64,000 bases of DNA from Salipaludibacillus keqinensis (GCF_003226325.1 NZ_PDOD01000002.1:930001-994000), one strand, 5' to 3'. Positions 1-9,027 are shown, counted from the first letter of the stretch. Notes: generated by a model not told the origin, from the sequence alone. Numbers and translations are program-made.

Positions 1-697
1 TAGGTAAGGTTACATTCATTTCTTCTAACAGACCTTGCAGCACCGTTCGCATTCTATTTAAAGAAATATACGGATGAATAAATCTCTCTTTCTTTTCATT
101 ATGGTTTCTTATCCAAAAGCGATCTGTCTCAGCCTGAAAGATGGTACGGCTATTTCCAAAAAGTGGCTTTATCATCCTGATTTCTGTTGGTGTAAGAATG
201 ATCACATCTAAGTCAACTTGAGCTTGCTTCAACATAAACACCGGGTTGTAAAAGATAAAACACGTATCGGGAAGTTGTTTAACTAAAAAATTGAGTAACG
301 AATCGTAATAGTAACTTCTTTTCACTTGAGAGATTTCAGACACCGTTGAGCTTGCCCAATTCATCTGAAACTGGAACAGTTCATCCCGATAAGCTTGCTT
401 CAATTGTTCTATAGATTGAACAGAAAGTTGATTTTTTGACGGCAAACTCATTTCTTCTTTTGTTTCAGTGTGCTTCTTTCTAAGAAGTTTATTCCAAGAC
501 CTTTGCAACAAAGATTCTTCATTATTTTCGTAGATGTTCCATGTTGGAAGATGTTCATACCCTTTTCTCTCCGCTTCCCAATCTTGTTTTAACCTTTCCC
601 AGCGCTCTTTTTTCAGGCGAACATAGCGGCTTGGGTACCGATATACATCTATTTCATACCGGGATACATAATCAGATAATTTTACAAGTTGAGCCAT
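1..697 (-). CDS. Nuclease-related (NERD-like) protein, C-terminus cut by window edge
   Basis: An open frame runs from an ATG at 697 off the left edge, giving 232 residues with no stop. The start follows AGGGGG with good spacing. The N-terminal 100 residues are basic and charged. A later stretch reading DLDVIILTPTEI resembles the core of NERD-type nuclease-related domains, where a conserved Asp precedes a beta strand, but the match is loose. It lies 22 bp downstream of the RNA phosphodiesterase gene on the same strand and is probably cotranscribed with it. The position matches ytlQ next to ytlP in B. subtilis. The reading frame is solid; the function is uncertain. Confidence 0.75.
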   Translation of the reverse strand, partial: MAQLVKLSDYVSRYEIDVYRYPSRYVRLKKERWERLKQDWEAERKGYEHLPTWNIYENNEESLLQRSWNKLLRKKHTETKEEMSLPSKNQLSVQSIEQLKQAYRDELFQFQMNWASSTVSEISQVKRSYYYDSLLNFLVKQLPDTCFIFYNPVFMLKQAQVDLDVIILTPTEIRMIKPLFGNSRTIFQAETDRFWIRNHNEKKERFIHPYISLNRMRTVLQGLLEEMNVTLP

Positions 698-719
698 GAT
701 AATCCCCCTCTGTTCACTC

Positions 720-1277
720 TTACTTTGCTAATTGAATCGTAGATATCTTTTCGTACATAGGTTTCTGATTCGGTCGAACGTTGTACAAACAGATCTGTTC
801 GACGATTTGTTCTGTTTCTTCTATTTTCATAGGAAAGCTCCACTTATTTTCTATGTTGACCTGTGAATCTTTCCATTTTTTTGCTAACGTTACATGTGGT
901 CGGTATGGACGGTTTTCAACGGGAAAGCCCTGCTCCTCAGCCTCGTGCTGGATGATGGATTGCAGCGTCACTAGTTGATCGTTTTTTTGAGGCTCTAGGT
1001 AAAACACACGTGGTTTTAGACTACTTCCAAAATAATGAATGGCGGAGAAAGTCATGGAAAAAGAATGGAATAAACTTAATTTAGTTTCAAGGGTTTTCCA
1101 TAACTTTACCCTCTTTTCAGGGTCCCAACTACCTAAAAATAACAATGTCATATGAAAGTCCTCAATATGAACGATATTTTTATAGTATTTGGATAAAAGA
1201 TAAGTCTTTTGAATAGATTCACTTGAATTTTTGATATTCTGACTCATAGGAATCCCAATAAACGAATGATTGCCCAT
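720..1277 (-). CDS. thpR: RNA 2',3'-cyclic 3'-phosphodiesterase (2H family, ThpR/YtlP)
   Basis: This is a 185-residue cytoplasmic 2H phosphoesterase. The two signature tetrapeptides are visible: HMTL at residues 42-45 and HVTL at 127-130, spaced as in the family. Members open 2',3'-cyclic phosphates on RNA and were first named 2'-5' RNA ligases; the cellular role in Bacilli is not settled. The ATG follows GGAGGG at good distance. It begins a probable two-gene unit with the nuclease-like gene downstream and faces cysK across a 139-bp divergent gap. The family call is firm and the substrate is inferred from the family. Confidence 0.9.
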   Translation of the reverse strand: MGNHSFIGIPMSQNIKNSSESIQKTYLLSKYYKNIVHIEDFHMTLLFLGSWDPEKRVKLWKTLETKLSLFHSFSMTFSAIHYFGSSLKPRVFYLEPQKNDQLVTLQSIIQHEAEEQGFPVENRPYRPHVTLAKKWKDSQVNIENKWSFPMKIEETEQIVEQICLYNVRPNQKPMYEKISTIQLAK

Positions 1278-1416
1278 CTATACTTCCCTCCTTTATTCTC
1301 TTTAAGAAGCTATGATATAATATATTAATCACATCTATTTAGTTTGAGATTGAAAAGTGCAAGTTGCTCTCGAATATAAACGACTTTGTTCGCAATAGAA
1401 AGGATGATAAGTAAAC

Positions 1417-2349
1417 ATGAAAATAGTCAATAATATGTCGGAGCTCATTGGCGATACTCCTTTAGTCAAACTTCAAAAACTTCCTGATCAGGGTGGAGCT
1501 CAAGTATACTTGAAGTTGGAATTTATGAACCCCAGTGGAAGTGTAAAAGACCGCGCAGCTTTTAATATGATCGACAAAGCCGAAAAGCAAGGTTTAATTA
1601 ATAAAGATTCTGTCATCATTGAACCTACTTCAGGTAACACTGGAATTGGCTTAGCAATGAATGCAGCTGCTAAAGGTTATGAGTCTATTTTAGTCATGCC
1701 TGACACCATGTCAAAAGAACGAATCAACTTGTTAAAAGCTTATGGAGCAAAAGTGGAATTGACTCCTGGAGACAAAAAAATGCCTGGAGCGATCGAACGA
1801 GCTCATGAGCTTGTAAAAGAAATTCCGAATAGTTATATGCCTATGCAATTCGAAAACGAGGCAAACCCTGATGCCCATCGCTATACAACAGCGGCAGAGA
1901 TCGTTGATGGTATGAATCAGTTAGGGAAAAAACTATCTGCATTTGTTGCTGCCTCTGGAACAGGTGGAACGATAACTGGCACGGGTGAAGAACTACAAAA
2001 AGAATACCCGGATGCTACCATTCATGTTGTAGAACCAAAAGGATCTCCTGTTTTGTCAGGGGGGAAACCTGGGCCTCACAAACTTGTTGGCACAAGTCCA
2101 GGATTTATTCCACCAATTTTAAACGAAAAGGTGTATGGAGAAATTTTTCGGATCTCAGATGAAGACGCCTATGATATTACTCGCAGGTTATCTCAAGAAG
2201 AAGGCATTTTAGTTGGTCCTTCCTCCGGTGCTGCCTGCTACGCTGCTCTACAAGTAGCTAAACGGCTTAAACCTGAAGAAGTGGTTGTAGCTATAGCTTG
2301 TGACACAGGCGAGCGCTATCTTTCAACAGATTTATTTGATTTTGAGTAA
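1417..2349 (+). CDS. cysK: Cysteine synthase / O-acetylserine sulfhydrylase family (YtkP-like)
   Basis: This 310-residue protein is a fold-type II PLP enzyme that makes L-cysteine from O-acetylserine and sulfide. The PLP lysine is K44 in the GSVKDR context. The substrate loop TSGNTG is at 71-76 and the phosphate-binding glycine loop GTGGT at 181-185. Length is typical. The ATG follows AAAGGATG. A TATAAT-like box lies in the 139-bp upstream gap, and a strong hairpin follows the stop. Context, next to the thpR and pepV homologues, matches ytkP, a CysK paralogue of B. subtilis, so it may not be the main housekeeping enzyme. No CymR-type operator was recognised. Confidence 0.9.
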   Translation: MKIVNNMSELIGDTPLVKLQKLPDQGGAQVYLKLEFMNPSGSVKDRAAFNMIDKAEKQGLINKDSVIIEPTSGNTGIGLAMNAAAKGYESILVMPDTMSKERINLLKAYGAKVELTPGDKKMPGAIERAHELVKEIPNSYMPMQFENEANPDAHRYTTAAEIVDGMNQLGKKLSAFVAASGTGGTITGTGEELQKEYPDATIHVVEPKGSPVLSGGKPGPHKLVGTSPGFIPPILNEKVYGEIFRISDEDAYDITRRLSQEEGILVGPSSGAACYAALQVAKRLKPEEVVVAIACDTGERYLSTDLFDFE

Positions 2350-2389
2350 CTATTACAAAGGAAAGCATCTCTCCCGTTAGAACTACATT

Positions 2390-2434
2390 GCCCGTCCAAT
2401 TGTTAGACATCGTCTAGCAGATGGACGGGCTTTA
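2390..2434. terminator. Terminator hairpin between cysK and MFS gene
   Basis: A perfect 9-bp inverted repeat, GCCCGTCCA at 2390-2398 and TGGACGGGC at 2422-2430, is followed by TTTAT. The loop contains a smaller TAGAC/GTCTA dyad. It separates two convergent genes and probably stops transcription from both. Confidence 0.75.
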
Positions 2435-2445
2435 TAGCTATCTAA

Positions 2446-3654
2446 CTAATGTTCCTTTAACTTTGGTTCGGCGATTGCTAGACCATTTGAGCTTTCAGCT
2501 TTTTTTGAACGAATCATCCATAATGTTAGAGCCGCACCACTCAAGGTGAAAATTCCATAAAATAGATAGACCGACAAAATGGAAGACCACTCCATAATGA
2601 GCCCAGCACTGATACTGAAAAACCACGCACCTAACCCATTTCCTACAGCTGAATATATAGCAACAGCCGTTGCTTTTACCTCCTTTGGTGCCAGTTCAGT
2701 TACATATTGTAAAGCAGCAGGTACGAATAATCCGATACTAAACCCTTGAATAATGGTCGTCATGTAAATAAATTCAGGAGTCGGTCCAGTAGAGTAGAAA
2801 ATCCAGCGAATACCTGAAGCTAATGCTGCAACGAATAAGATGACTAAAATCCCTCTTTTCCTTATCCATTGACCAGCCCATCTCATAAAAGGTACTTCAC
2901 TCCCTGCTGCTAGAAGGAATGCAAACCCCACGCCTGCTAATGACCCTCCGCTAAATTGAATTAACAAGCCGAAATAAAAATTATTTGCCATAATGGGTCC
3001 AAATACCAAGAAGGTCACTATTAGAAACAGGAGGAAGCCTGGAACTTTTACTAACTCTTTCATTCCACCTCTAATATCTACTTTTGCTGTTACAGACTCT
3101 TTCGGCATTCCTAATGAAAAATATGCACTAATAAACAATACAAGGGCAAACCCATAGAAAATAATTCCTTGACCCAGCCAGTCAGATAACATCCCCATGA
3201 ACCACACAGCCAATGCAAATCCAACCGCTCCCCACATACGGATGTTTCCATAATCTCCACCGTTTTTATAAACATAGTTCATTGCCATACTATCTGATAA
3301 AGGGATGATTGCACTTTGGAACATAGCTAGTCCTGCTGCAATTGCTACTAGAATGACATACTCTTCTGCCAATAAATAAGTGAAACCCACACTTCCTGTA
3401 CCGATCACTGCAATAGTCAGAAGCAGCCTAGGGCGTTTAGTATAGTCACTTAGAAGGCCCCAAACAGGTTGAGTAAGCAGCATGACTATTGGTCCTATAG
3501 AAGTAATCATTCCTATTTGTGAGCCTGATAATTCTATCTCGTTTTGAAAATATACTGACAACAGAGGAAATAATCCGCCGAAACTGAAATAAGCAAGAAA
3601 GTAAAATACTTTCATATTCGTAAACGTACGTTGTTGAGCATCCATTCCTAACAT
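2446..3654 (-). CDS. Major facilitator superfamily transporter
   Basis: This 402-residue protein has about twelve hydrophobic segments. A cytoplasmic loop between TM2 and TM3 (GLLSDYTKRPRLLL) matches the MFS signature G-x-L-x-D-x-x-x-R. The N-terminus (FYFLAYFSFGGLFPLL) resembles the LacY/NupG-like MFS subgroup, which points to proton-coupled uptake, but no substrate can be named. The ATG at 3654 follows AGAAGG by 6 nt; a second possible ATG lies three codons in. It is 22 bp downstream of pepV on the same strand and may be cotranscribed with it, which would fit peptide or amino-acid handling, though this is inference. Confidence 0.8.
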   Translation of the reverse strand: MLGMDAQQRTFTNMKVFYFLAYFSFGGLFPLLSVYFQNEIELSGSQIGMITSIGPIVMLLTQPVWGLLSDYTKRPRLLLTIAVIGTGSVGFTYLLAEEYVILVAIAAGLAMFQSAIIPLSDSMAMNYVYKNGGDYGNIRMWGAVGFALAVWFMGMLSDWLGQGIIFYGFALVLFISAYFSLGMPKESVTAKVDIRGGMKELVKVPGFLLFLIVTFLVFGPIMANNFYFGLLIQFSGGSLAGVGFAFLLAAGSEVPFMRWAGQWIRKRGILVILFVAALASGIRWIFYSTGPTPEFIYMTTIIQGFSIGLFVPAALQYVTELAPKEVKATAVAIYSAVGNGLGAWFFSISAGLIMEWSSILSVYLFYGIFTLSGAALTLWMIRSKKAESSNGLAIAEPKLKEH

Positions 3655-3676
3655 CCCTGACCTTCTGATTATATAT

Positions 3677-5077
3677 TTACCTTTTAGCTAACTCGTATAC
3701 AGCTCTTGTGTAAATAACTGTCATCGCTAATAAGTGTTTAATAGAGATGTATTCATCTGCTTGATGAATTACATCTTTTTGTCCTGGAAACAACGGTCCA
3801 AAGGCCACCCCTGCATTTAATGCTCTTGCATAAGTCCCTCCCCCAATGGCAAGAAGTTCAGCTTGTTCGCCTGTCTCTTCTTCATATACTTTTGATAATA
3901 TCTTAACTAGCTCATGGTCTTTATCCATTGCATGCGGTGTCTCATGGACACGAGTGTCTCCCACATAACCGTAAGCTTGGAAATGATCATCAAGACTTCT
4001 TTTAATAACATCAAAAGAAGCTCCTTCAGGGTAGCGCAAATTGATTCCTATCTTGGATTCACTCCCTTGTTCATACATCATTTGACCAATATTAATCGTT
4101 AGATCACCTAACTGTTCATCAGAATAGGCTATATCTATGTTTTCTCCGCGAGAATCTTTCAAGAACATTGCTACAAGCGGGGTTATAAAGTTCTTTTCTT
4201 CTATATTTAATGGTAATTTAATTAAAAAGCCCGCTAATAGGAGTCCTGCATTCACGCCATCTTCAGGTTCCATTCCGTGAGCCGAAAAACCATTTAATGT
4301 GAGCTCAACATTAGAGTCCCTTATGTTCAATGAACCTTTGCAATCGTTGTGAACGAGGTACTGATGAAAAAGGTTCCTTAATTTGGATGTGTTCTCCACT
4401 TGTTTAATATCCAGCTTGGCGACCGCCCGATCTGGCACCATATTTAACCGGTGACCCGAGTGAAAACTTCGAACTAACCCTGTATTGGAAGTAAGTTTCG
4501 TTTCATAAATAAAATCACAGATGCCTTTCTCCGCGTAAATGATTGGAAAGTCTGCATCCGGTGCAAAACCAAGAGAAGGCATCTCTTCATGTTTGAAATA
4601 ATGATCCACACAACGCCATTGACTCTCTTCATCTGTTCCGATAATTAGTCGAACCCTTTTACCTGTTTCAATTCCTGCGTCCTTTAAAATTTTCAGAGCA
4701 TAATAGCAGGCCATCGTTGGTCCTTTATCATCTAGAGCCCCTCTCGCATAAATCTTCTCGTCTCGAATTTCCGCATTAAAGGCAGGACTTGTCCAATCGT
4801 CTCCTCCGGGTACAACATCAATATGGCATAAGATTCCTACAATCTCTTCCCCTGTTCCCCATTCTATATGAGCTGCATAGCCATCATGGTCCTTTACTTT
4901 AAATCCTTCTTGTTTAGCCTTATGTAACAACCAATCGTATGCTTCACGAATTTTCTCTCCAAAAGGAGCTTGTTTAGAAACGGTCTTTTCGTCTAGTACG
5001 CTCTCTATTTGCAAAAACGATTGTGTGTCTTTTACAATCGTACCTTTTCTTTTATCTACTTCATTTTTCCAATTCAT
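3677..5077 (-). CDS. pepV: M20 family dipeptidase PepV (YtjP-like)
   Basis: This is a 466-residue zinc aminopeptidase of the M20A/PepV family that cleaves dipeptides in the cytoplasm. Metal and catalytic residues are visible: H85 and D87 (CHIDVVP), D117 (ALDDKG), E150/E151 (GTDEES), D176 (PDADFP) and a late His in IHQADE. The frame is open to 5191, but the start is placed at 5077: an AAGGGAG site precedes it, family length is about 465, and a promoter (TTGCAC at 5143-5138, TATACT at 5121-5116) lies inside the longer frame. Neighbours match ytjP in B. subtilis. Confidence 0.9.
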   Translation of the reverse strand: MNWKNEVDKRKGTIVKDTQSFLQIESVLDEKTVSKQAPFGEKIREAYDWLLHKAKQEGFKVKDHDGYAAHIEWGTGEEIVGILCHIDVVPGGDDWTSPAFNAEIRDEKIYARGALDDKGPTMACYYALKILKDAGIETGKRVRLIIGTDEESQWRCVDHYFKHEEMPSLGFAPDADFPIIYAEKGICDFIYETKLTSNTGLVRSFHSGHRLNMVPDRAVAKLDIKQVENTSKLRNLFHQYLVHNDCKGSLNIRDSNVELTLNGFSAHGMEPEDGVNAGLLLAGFLIKLPLNIEEKNFITPLVAMFLKDSRGENIDIAYSDEQLGDLTINIGQMMYEQGSESKIGINLRYPEGASFDVIKRSLDDHFQAYGYVGDTRVHETPHAMDKDHELVKILSKVYEEETGEQAELLAIGGGTYARALNAGVAFGPLFPGQKDVIHQADEYISIKHLLAMTVIYTRAVYELAKR

Positions 5078-5115
5078 AATAACATTCTCTCCCTTTTTTA
5101 GCTCATCCTCATATA

Positions 5116-5143
5116 AGTATACGCCTTTAAGGAACCTGTGCAA
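5116..5143 (-). promoter_or_regulatory. Probable sigma-A promoter of pepV
   Basis: On the minus strand TTGCAC (5143-5138) and TATACT (5121-5116) are separated by 16 bp, ending about 40 bp before the chosen pepV start. It lies inside the longest open frame and therefore supports the shorter protein. Confidence 0.55.
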
Positions 5144-5302
5144 ATAATCATGAGTGAACTTGAAGAAAGTCATGCAACATGACACGACCATCAGGACGAC
5201 GAAATAGGCTCATTAACATAAAATTAAAAATATTTACAAGATGATTACTTTACTCTGTCTGCTTTATTGCGTTAAAATAAAGGTACAGATAAGGAGGGAG
5301 AC

Positions 5303-5332
5303 ATGAATTTAAGCGCAATGATAGATGCATAA
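5303..5332 (+). other. Nine-codon ORF with very strong ribosome site, possible leader peptide
   Basis: The sequence AAGGAGGGAG is followed closely by ATG and eight more codons (MNLSAMIDA), then TAA. The ribosome site is one of the best in the window, yet the frame is tiny. Two weak inverted repeats follow, CCAGAGT/ACTCTGG (5361-5393) and GAGCC/GGCTC (5419-5440), before ytzE at 5568. It could be a leader peptide, the remains of a lost gene, or chance. Apart from these, the 490-bp gap between pepV and ytzE shows nothing recognisable. Confidence 0.3.
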
Positions 5333-5567
5333 GTTCAACAATAACAAAACACTCTAAATACCAGAGTAATGAAACGTTCCTTATCCACTCTGGCAACCTT
5401 GCTTCAAGATTAAAAAGAGAGCCCCAAACGACTAAGGCTCAACATCCATCGTCCGTTTGTCCATACAAGCGACTTGAACCTTTAGTCTACTTTGATTTCA
5501 AAACATCGCCCTGATCATCAAACCTTATTCACAGCAGTAACGGGTGACCAACTTAAGGAGTGATTTT

Positions 5568-5786
5568 TTGAAGCCATCAACTGACCGAATGTTGACTCGG
5601 ATTAAATCCATCTACCTCTACATTAGAAAAAGGGGAAGTGTCTCCACCAGGGAATTGGTTGAGGAGTTCGGTATTACCGAACGAACCGCTCAACGGGACT
5701 TGAATGTGCTTGAATACAACAACCTTGTCGTCAGCCACGAACGAGGTGTCTGGACAACGACTAATAGAAAAATAAAAGTTTCTTAA
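5568..5786 (+). CDS. ytzE: DeoR-type HTH regulator, YtzE family
   Basis: A 72-residue protein that is essentially a single DeoR-type winged helix-turn-helix. The recognition region reads STRELVEEFGITERTAQRDL, followed by a wing ending in RGVW. There is no effector domain, as in B. subtilis YtzE (about 73 residues). A longer frame opens with GTG at 5544, but AAGGAG at 5555-5560 sits 7 nt before TTG 5568, and starting there gives the family N-terminus MKPSTDRMLTRI. It is followed by a strong bidirectional terminator. The target genes are unknown. Confidence 0.85.
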   Translation: MKPSTDRMLTRIKSIYLYIRKRGSVSTRELVEEFGITERTAQRDLNVLEYNNLVVSHERGVWTTTNRKIKVS

Positions 5787-5791
5787 ATATG

Positions 5792-5834
5792 AAAAATCGC
5801 AAGAAGGCCTCTTAAGCCGTCTTGCGATTTTTTT
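5792..5834. terminator. Bidirectional terminator between ytzE and the pseudouridine synthase
   Basis: A long perfect stem pairs AAAAATCGCAAGA with TCTTGCGATTTTT around a 15-nt loop. It has A- and T-runs on both sides, so it can serve both convergent genes. Confidence 0.9.
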
Positions 5835-5846
5835 AATTAATATATT

Positions 5847-6560
5847 TTATTCACCTTTTTGGAGCTTCGCTAACTCAAGCCCAGTCAACTCCCGGTAACT
5901 ACCTCTCTCGAGATGAGGATCTAAATAAAGAGAGCCCATACGTTCACGTTTGAGATCGATGACTTTGTTACCTGTTGTTATAAACATTCGCTTTACTTGG
6001 TGGAATTTTCCCTCTTGAATCGTTATCTTTACAACGGTCAGATCTTCAGGATCAACTAGATCAATGGTAGCTGGCTTTGTTTTATACCCGTCATCAAGGG
6101 TCACGCCACTCTCCAAAGCATCGATATCCACTTGTGATACAGGTGCATCAAGATGGACAAGGTAAGTTTTATCCACCTTCTTTTTTGGAGAAGTCAGTTG
6201 ATGGGCGAGCTTACCGTCATTTGTTAATAACAGCAAGCCTGTTGTATCTTTATCCAGTCGCCCTACTGGAAAAGGTTGAAAAAGAACTTCTTCTGGCTCT
6301 AACAAATCAATTACCGTTTTTTCTTTTGCATCTTCTGTTGCAGAAACGTATCCTTTAGGTTTGTTCATGAGAAGATAAACAAACTCTTTATATTTTACCG
6401 GTTCGCCAAAGACTTCGATTGTATCTTTCTCCGGATCTACGTGGACTTTACCATCCTTGACTACTTCTCCATTGACAGTAAAGCCTCCTTTTTTCAACAG
6501 TTTTTTCACTTCTTTTCTTGAACCATATCCGGTATTCGCTAAAAGCTTATCTGTCCGCAA
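5847..6560 (-). CDS. 16S rRNA pseudouridine synthase, RsuA family (YtzG-like)
   Basis: This 237-residue enzyme has an N-terminal S4 RNA-binding domain (about residues 1-60, with SRKEVKKLLKKG) and a pseudouridine synthase domain. The catalytic aspartate is in GRLDKDTTGLLLLTNDG. It isomerises a uridine in 16S rRNA, by analogy with RsuA at the site equivalent to U516 in E. coli. The frame is open to 6596, but GAGGGAG lies 5 nt before TTG 6560, which gives the usual start MRTDKLLAN. The start sits 19 bp after the upstream SEDS gene, so it is probably the last gene of that operon. Confidence 0.88.
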   Translation of the reverse strand: MRTDKLLANTGYGSRKEVKKLLKKGGFTVNGEVVKDGKVHVDPEKDTIEVFGEPVKYKEFVYLLMNKPKGYVSATEDAKEKTVIDLLEPEEVLFQPFPVGRLDKDTTGLLLLTNDGKLAHQLTSPKKKVDKTYLVHLDAPVSQVDIDALESGVTLDDGYKTKPATIDLVDPEDLTVVKITIQEGKFHQVKRMFITTGNKVIDLKRERMGSLYLDPHLERGSYRELTGLELAKLQKGE

Positions 6561-6579
6561 ACTTACTCCCTCATTTCTT

Positions 6580-7752
6580 CTACTCTTCTTCCCCAAACAT
6601 ATAATGTCTCGTTCGAATATTTACGTTCAAAACAATTCCCACTGCCAACATGTTCGTGATGAGAGCACTCCCCCCGTAACTGACAAAAGGAAGAGCTAAA
6701 CCAGTAATTGGAACTAACCCAATGGTCATTCCGATGTTTTGAAATATTTGAAACACCAGTAAACCAATAACTCCTGCAACTAAATACGTACCGAAAGAAT
6801 TATTACATGAAAAAGCTATGATTACCATGCGATAAAGGAGTAAGAAATAAACAACAATTAACACTGTGGCACCGACAAAACCGAATTCTTCACCAATAAC
6901 GGTGAATATGAAGTCTGTATGCAATTCAGGTATAACCCCACTTTGAGATTTCATCCCCGACGTTAAGCCAGTACCGTATAACTGACCAGCTCCAATCCCT
7001 TGAAGGGCGTGATATAGCTGATATCCTTCTGCACCGATGTTCCCACTTGGGTCTAACCAAGCATAAATCCGACTCAACTGGTGAGTTTTAATAACCATAT
7101 TAAAAAGCTCAAAAAAGTTGTTATGGAGCCAAACTAAAAATCCAATCGATGCGATAACCAAACTAGTTAATAAACCGATCATACGAAAAGTAACGCCTGC
7201 CATAAGGATCATAATAAATATGATCGCCCCTACCACTAATGCTGTCCCTAAATCCGGTTGAACTAAGATTAACGCAAAAGGGGGTAAACCAACGGCGAGA
7301 ATTTTCCCTACGACAATACAATCTGTTCTAAAAGACTTCTCTCTTGGCTTCTTAGTAATGGTATACAGAAGATGGGCGAGGGATATAATCAAAATAATTT
7401 TTACAAATTCTGATGGCTGAAATTGAAAAAGACCCTCGACCCTAATCCATCGTTGTGCGCCATTAATTTCAGTTCCGGCAAAATGGACGACTAATAATAA
7501 CAGCATACCGCCAATATAAAACGGTACAGAAAAGTTTTTAAACATTTCATAGTCTACGAGCATGGCTCCTATCATAAATATTGTTCCGATAGCAAACCAT
7601 ATAATTTGACGTTGTATAAAAAATCCTGGCGTATTATATTGCTCTGTAGAAGCAGCACTGTATATAGCTAATAAACTAATACACATCAATACGAATAAAT
7701 AGAATAACAATGTATAATCCAACTGTTGGAACGCACTTTTACGTTCTTGCAT
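6580..7752 (-). CDS. rodA: SEDS-family peptidoglycan polymerase, RodA-like
   Basis: A 390-residue integral membrane protein with about ten hydrophobic segments. The SEDS signatures are present: QRWIRVEGLFQFQPSEFVKI in the middle, VQPDLGTA, and a C-terminal PITGLALPFVSYGGSALI. The catalytic Asp of this family lies in the extracellular loop after the ten-residue PSEFVK region. It polymerises glycan strands from lipid II, usually with a class B PBP; none is nearby. The ATG at 7752 follows AGGTGG; an upstream TTG in frame lacks a site. It follows a second SEDS gene by 26 bp. Loop wording (YHALQGIGAGQLYGTG) is closer to RodA than to FtsW. Confidence 0.85.
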   Translation of the reverse strand: MQERKSAFQQLDYTLLFYLFVLMCISLLAIYSAASTEQYNTPGFFIQRQIIWFAIGTIFMIGAMLVDYEMFKNFSVPFYIGGMLLLLVVHFAGTEINGAQRWIRVEGLFQFQPSEFVKIILIISLAHLLYTITKKPREKSFRTDCIVVGKILAVGLPPFALILVQPDLGTALVVGAIIFIMILMAGVTFRMIGLLTSLVIASIGFLVWLHNNFFELFNMVIKTHQLSRIYAWLDPSGNIGAEGYQLYHALQGIGAGQLYGTGLTSGMKSQSGVIPELHTDFIFTVIGEEFGFVGATVLIVVYFLLLYRMVIIAFSCNNSFGTYLVAGVIGLLVFQIFQNIGMTIGLVPITGLALPFVSYGGSALITNMLAVGIVLNVNIRTRHYMFGEEE

Positions 7753-7778
7753 GTTTCCACCTACCAAAAATTCTTAAA

Positions 7779-8972
7779 TTATTTGCTACTTGCTGCTTTT
7801 CTAAATGGTGTTTTTCGCTCTTCCATAGAAAAATGTCTTTCATCACTTCGGCGTTCTTGGCGCTCTCGCTCCGTTCTTCTGGAAATATTCGCTAATATCC
7901 CCATAGATATAAACGTGATCATGAGTGACGAACCACCATAACTCAAAAACGGAAATGGGATCCCTGTTATAGGGAGAATTCCATTAACTGCTCCCGCATT
8001 GAAGATCATCTGTATCCCTAGTTGGAACACGATCCCAAATGCCAATAAACTTCCAAAAGTATCACGGCACCTGGTCCCAATTAGCACGCCTCTTCCGATG
8101 ACAAAGAACATTAAAATAAATACAGCTGCGATCCCTAACAAGCCTAATTCCTCACTGATAATCGCCAATATAAAATCTGTATGAGCTTCTGGAAGATAGA
8201 ATAATTTCTGCACACTCTGCCCAAGTCCAGCTCCAGATACTCCTCCATGAGCAATAGCAATATAAGACTGTACAAGTTGAAATCCTTCAGTCTGTTCAAG
8301 TTCAAAGGGATTTCTGTGGCCTACCAAACGATTTAGGCGGTAAGGAGCTGAATGGGCATAATGATATAACGCCCAGCCTGCTAAAGAGCCTAATGAAATA
8401 AGATGTAACATCCGAGCACCAGAACAAAACGCAATCAATCCAGCGACTAAAACGATAGAAGTAGCCGTACCTAAATCCGGTTGCATCATAATTAATATAA
8501 AAAATACAATGACGACAATGAGAGGTGGCATGACACCTTTGAAGAATTTGTTTATGTAAGACTGCTTTCGCGAATAGACATACGCTAGATAAATAATCGA
8601 ACCGATCTTGACAAATTCTGAAGGCTGGATCGTAAAACCAGCTATATTAATCCATCGTGTCGCTCCATTGACATCGTGACCAACACCTGGAATCAAGATT
8701 ATCAATAATAGAAAAATTGAACCTAAGACGATAAAAGGTGATAATTTGCGATAATGTCGATAAGGGAAAAACATAAAAACTGTAAATAAAATGGCTGAAA
8801 TAATCAGCCATTGAAGCTGTCGATCAAAAAAATGCGTAATATTACTATACCGCTCATAACCTTGCACAAAGCTTGCACTGTATATCATTACAAGACCAAA
8901 TAAAGCTAAAAAAGAAATACTAACAATTAAATACCAATCTATATAAAGCTTTCTTTGTTTTTCTTCTTCCAA
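7779..8972 (-). CDS. ftsW: SEDS-family peptidoglycan polymerase, FtsW/SpoVE-like
   Basis: A 397-residue membrane protein with about ten transmembrane segments and the SEDS motifs TRWINIAGFTIQPSEFVKIG, MQPDLGTA, EAHTDFILAIISEELG and PITGIPFPFLSYGGSS. The last motif and the basic C-terminal tail fit the FtsW/SpoVE branch. It likely polymerises septal glycan. The frame is open to 9038, but GGAGGTGA sits 5 nt before TTG 8972, and an extended -10 (TGCTATAAT, hexamer 9024-9019) lies between the two possible starts, which decides for 8972. It heads the ftsW-rodA-pseudouridine synthase unit. Which SEDS protein this is (FtsW versus SpoVE) cannot be told from sequence alone. Confidence 0.82.
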   Translation of the reverse strand: MEEEKQRKLYIDWYLIVSISFLALFGLVMIYSASFVQGYERYSNITHFFDRQLQWLIISAILFTVFMFFPYRHYRKLSPFIVLGSIFLLLIILIPGVGHDVNGATRWINIAGFTIQPSEFVKIGSIIYLAYVYSRKQSYINKFFKGVMPPLIVVIVFFILIMMQPDLGTATSIVLVAGLIAFCSGARMLHLISLGSLAGWALYHYAHSAPYRLNRLVGHRNPFELEQTEGFQLVQSYIAIAHGGVSGAGLGQSVQKLFYLPEAHTDFILAIISEELGLLGIAAVFILMFFVIGRGVLIGTRCRDTFGSLLAFGIVFQLGIQMIFNAGAVNGILPITGIPFPFLSYGGSSLMITFISMGILANISRRTERERQERRSDERHFSMEERKTPFRKAASSK

Positions 8973-9018
8973 GGCGTTCACCTCCGTTACGATGAGCATC
9001 GCCCATACTAATCCTCTT

Positions 9019-9027
9019 ATTATAGCA
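9019..9027 (-). promoter_or_regulatory. Extended -10 promoter of the SEDS operon
   Basis: TG-C-TATAAT on the minus strand lies about 47 bp upstream of the TTG start at 8972. No convincing -35 is seen, as is usual for extended -10 promoters. Confidence 0.5.
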
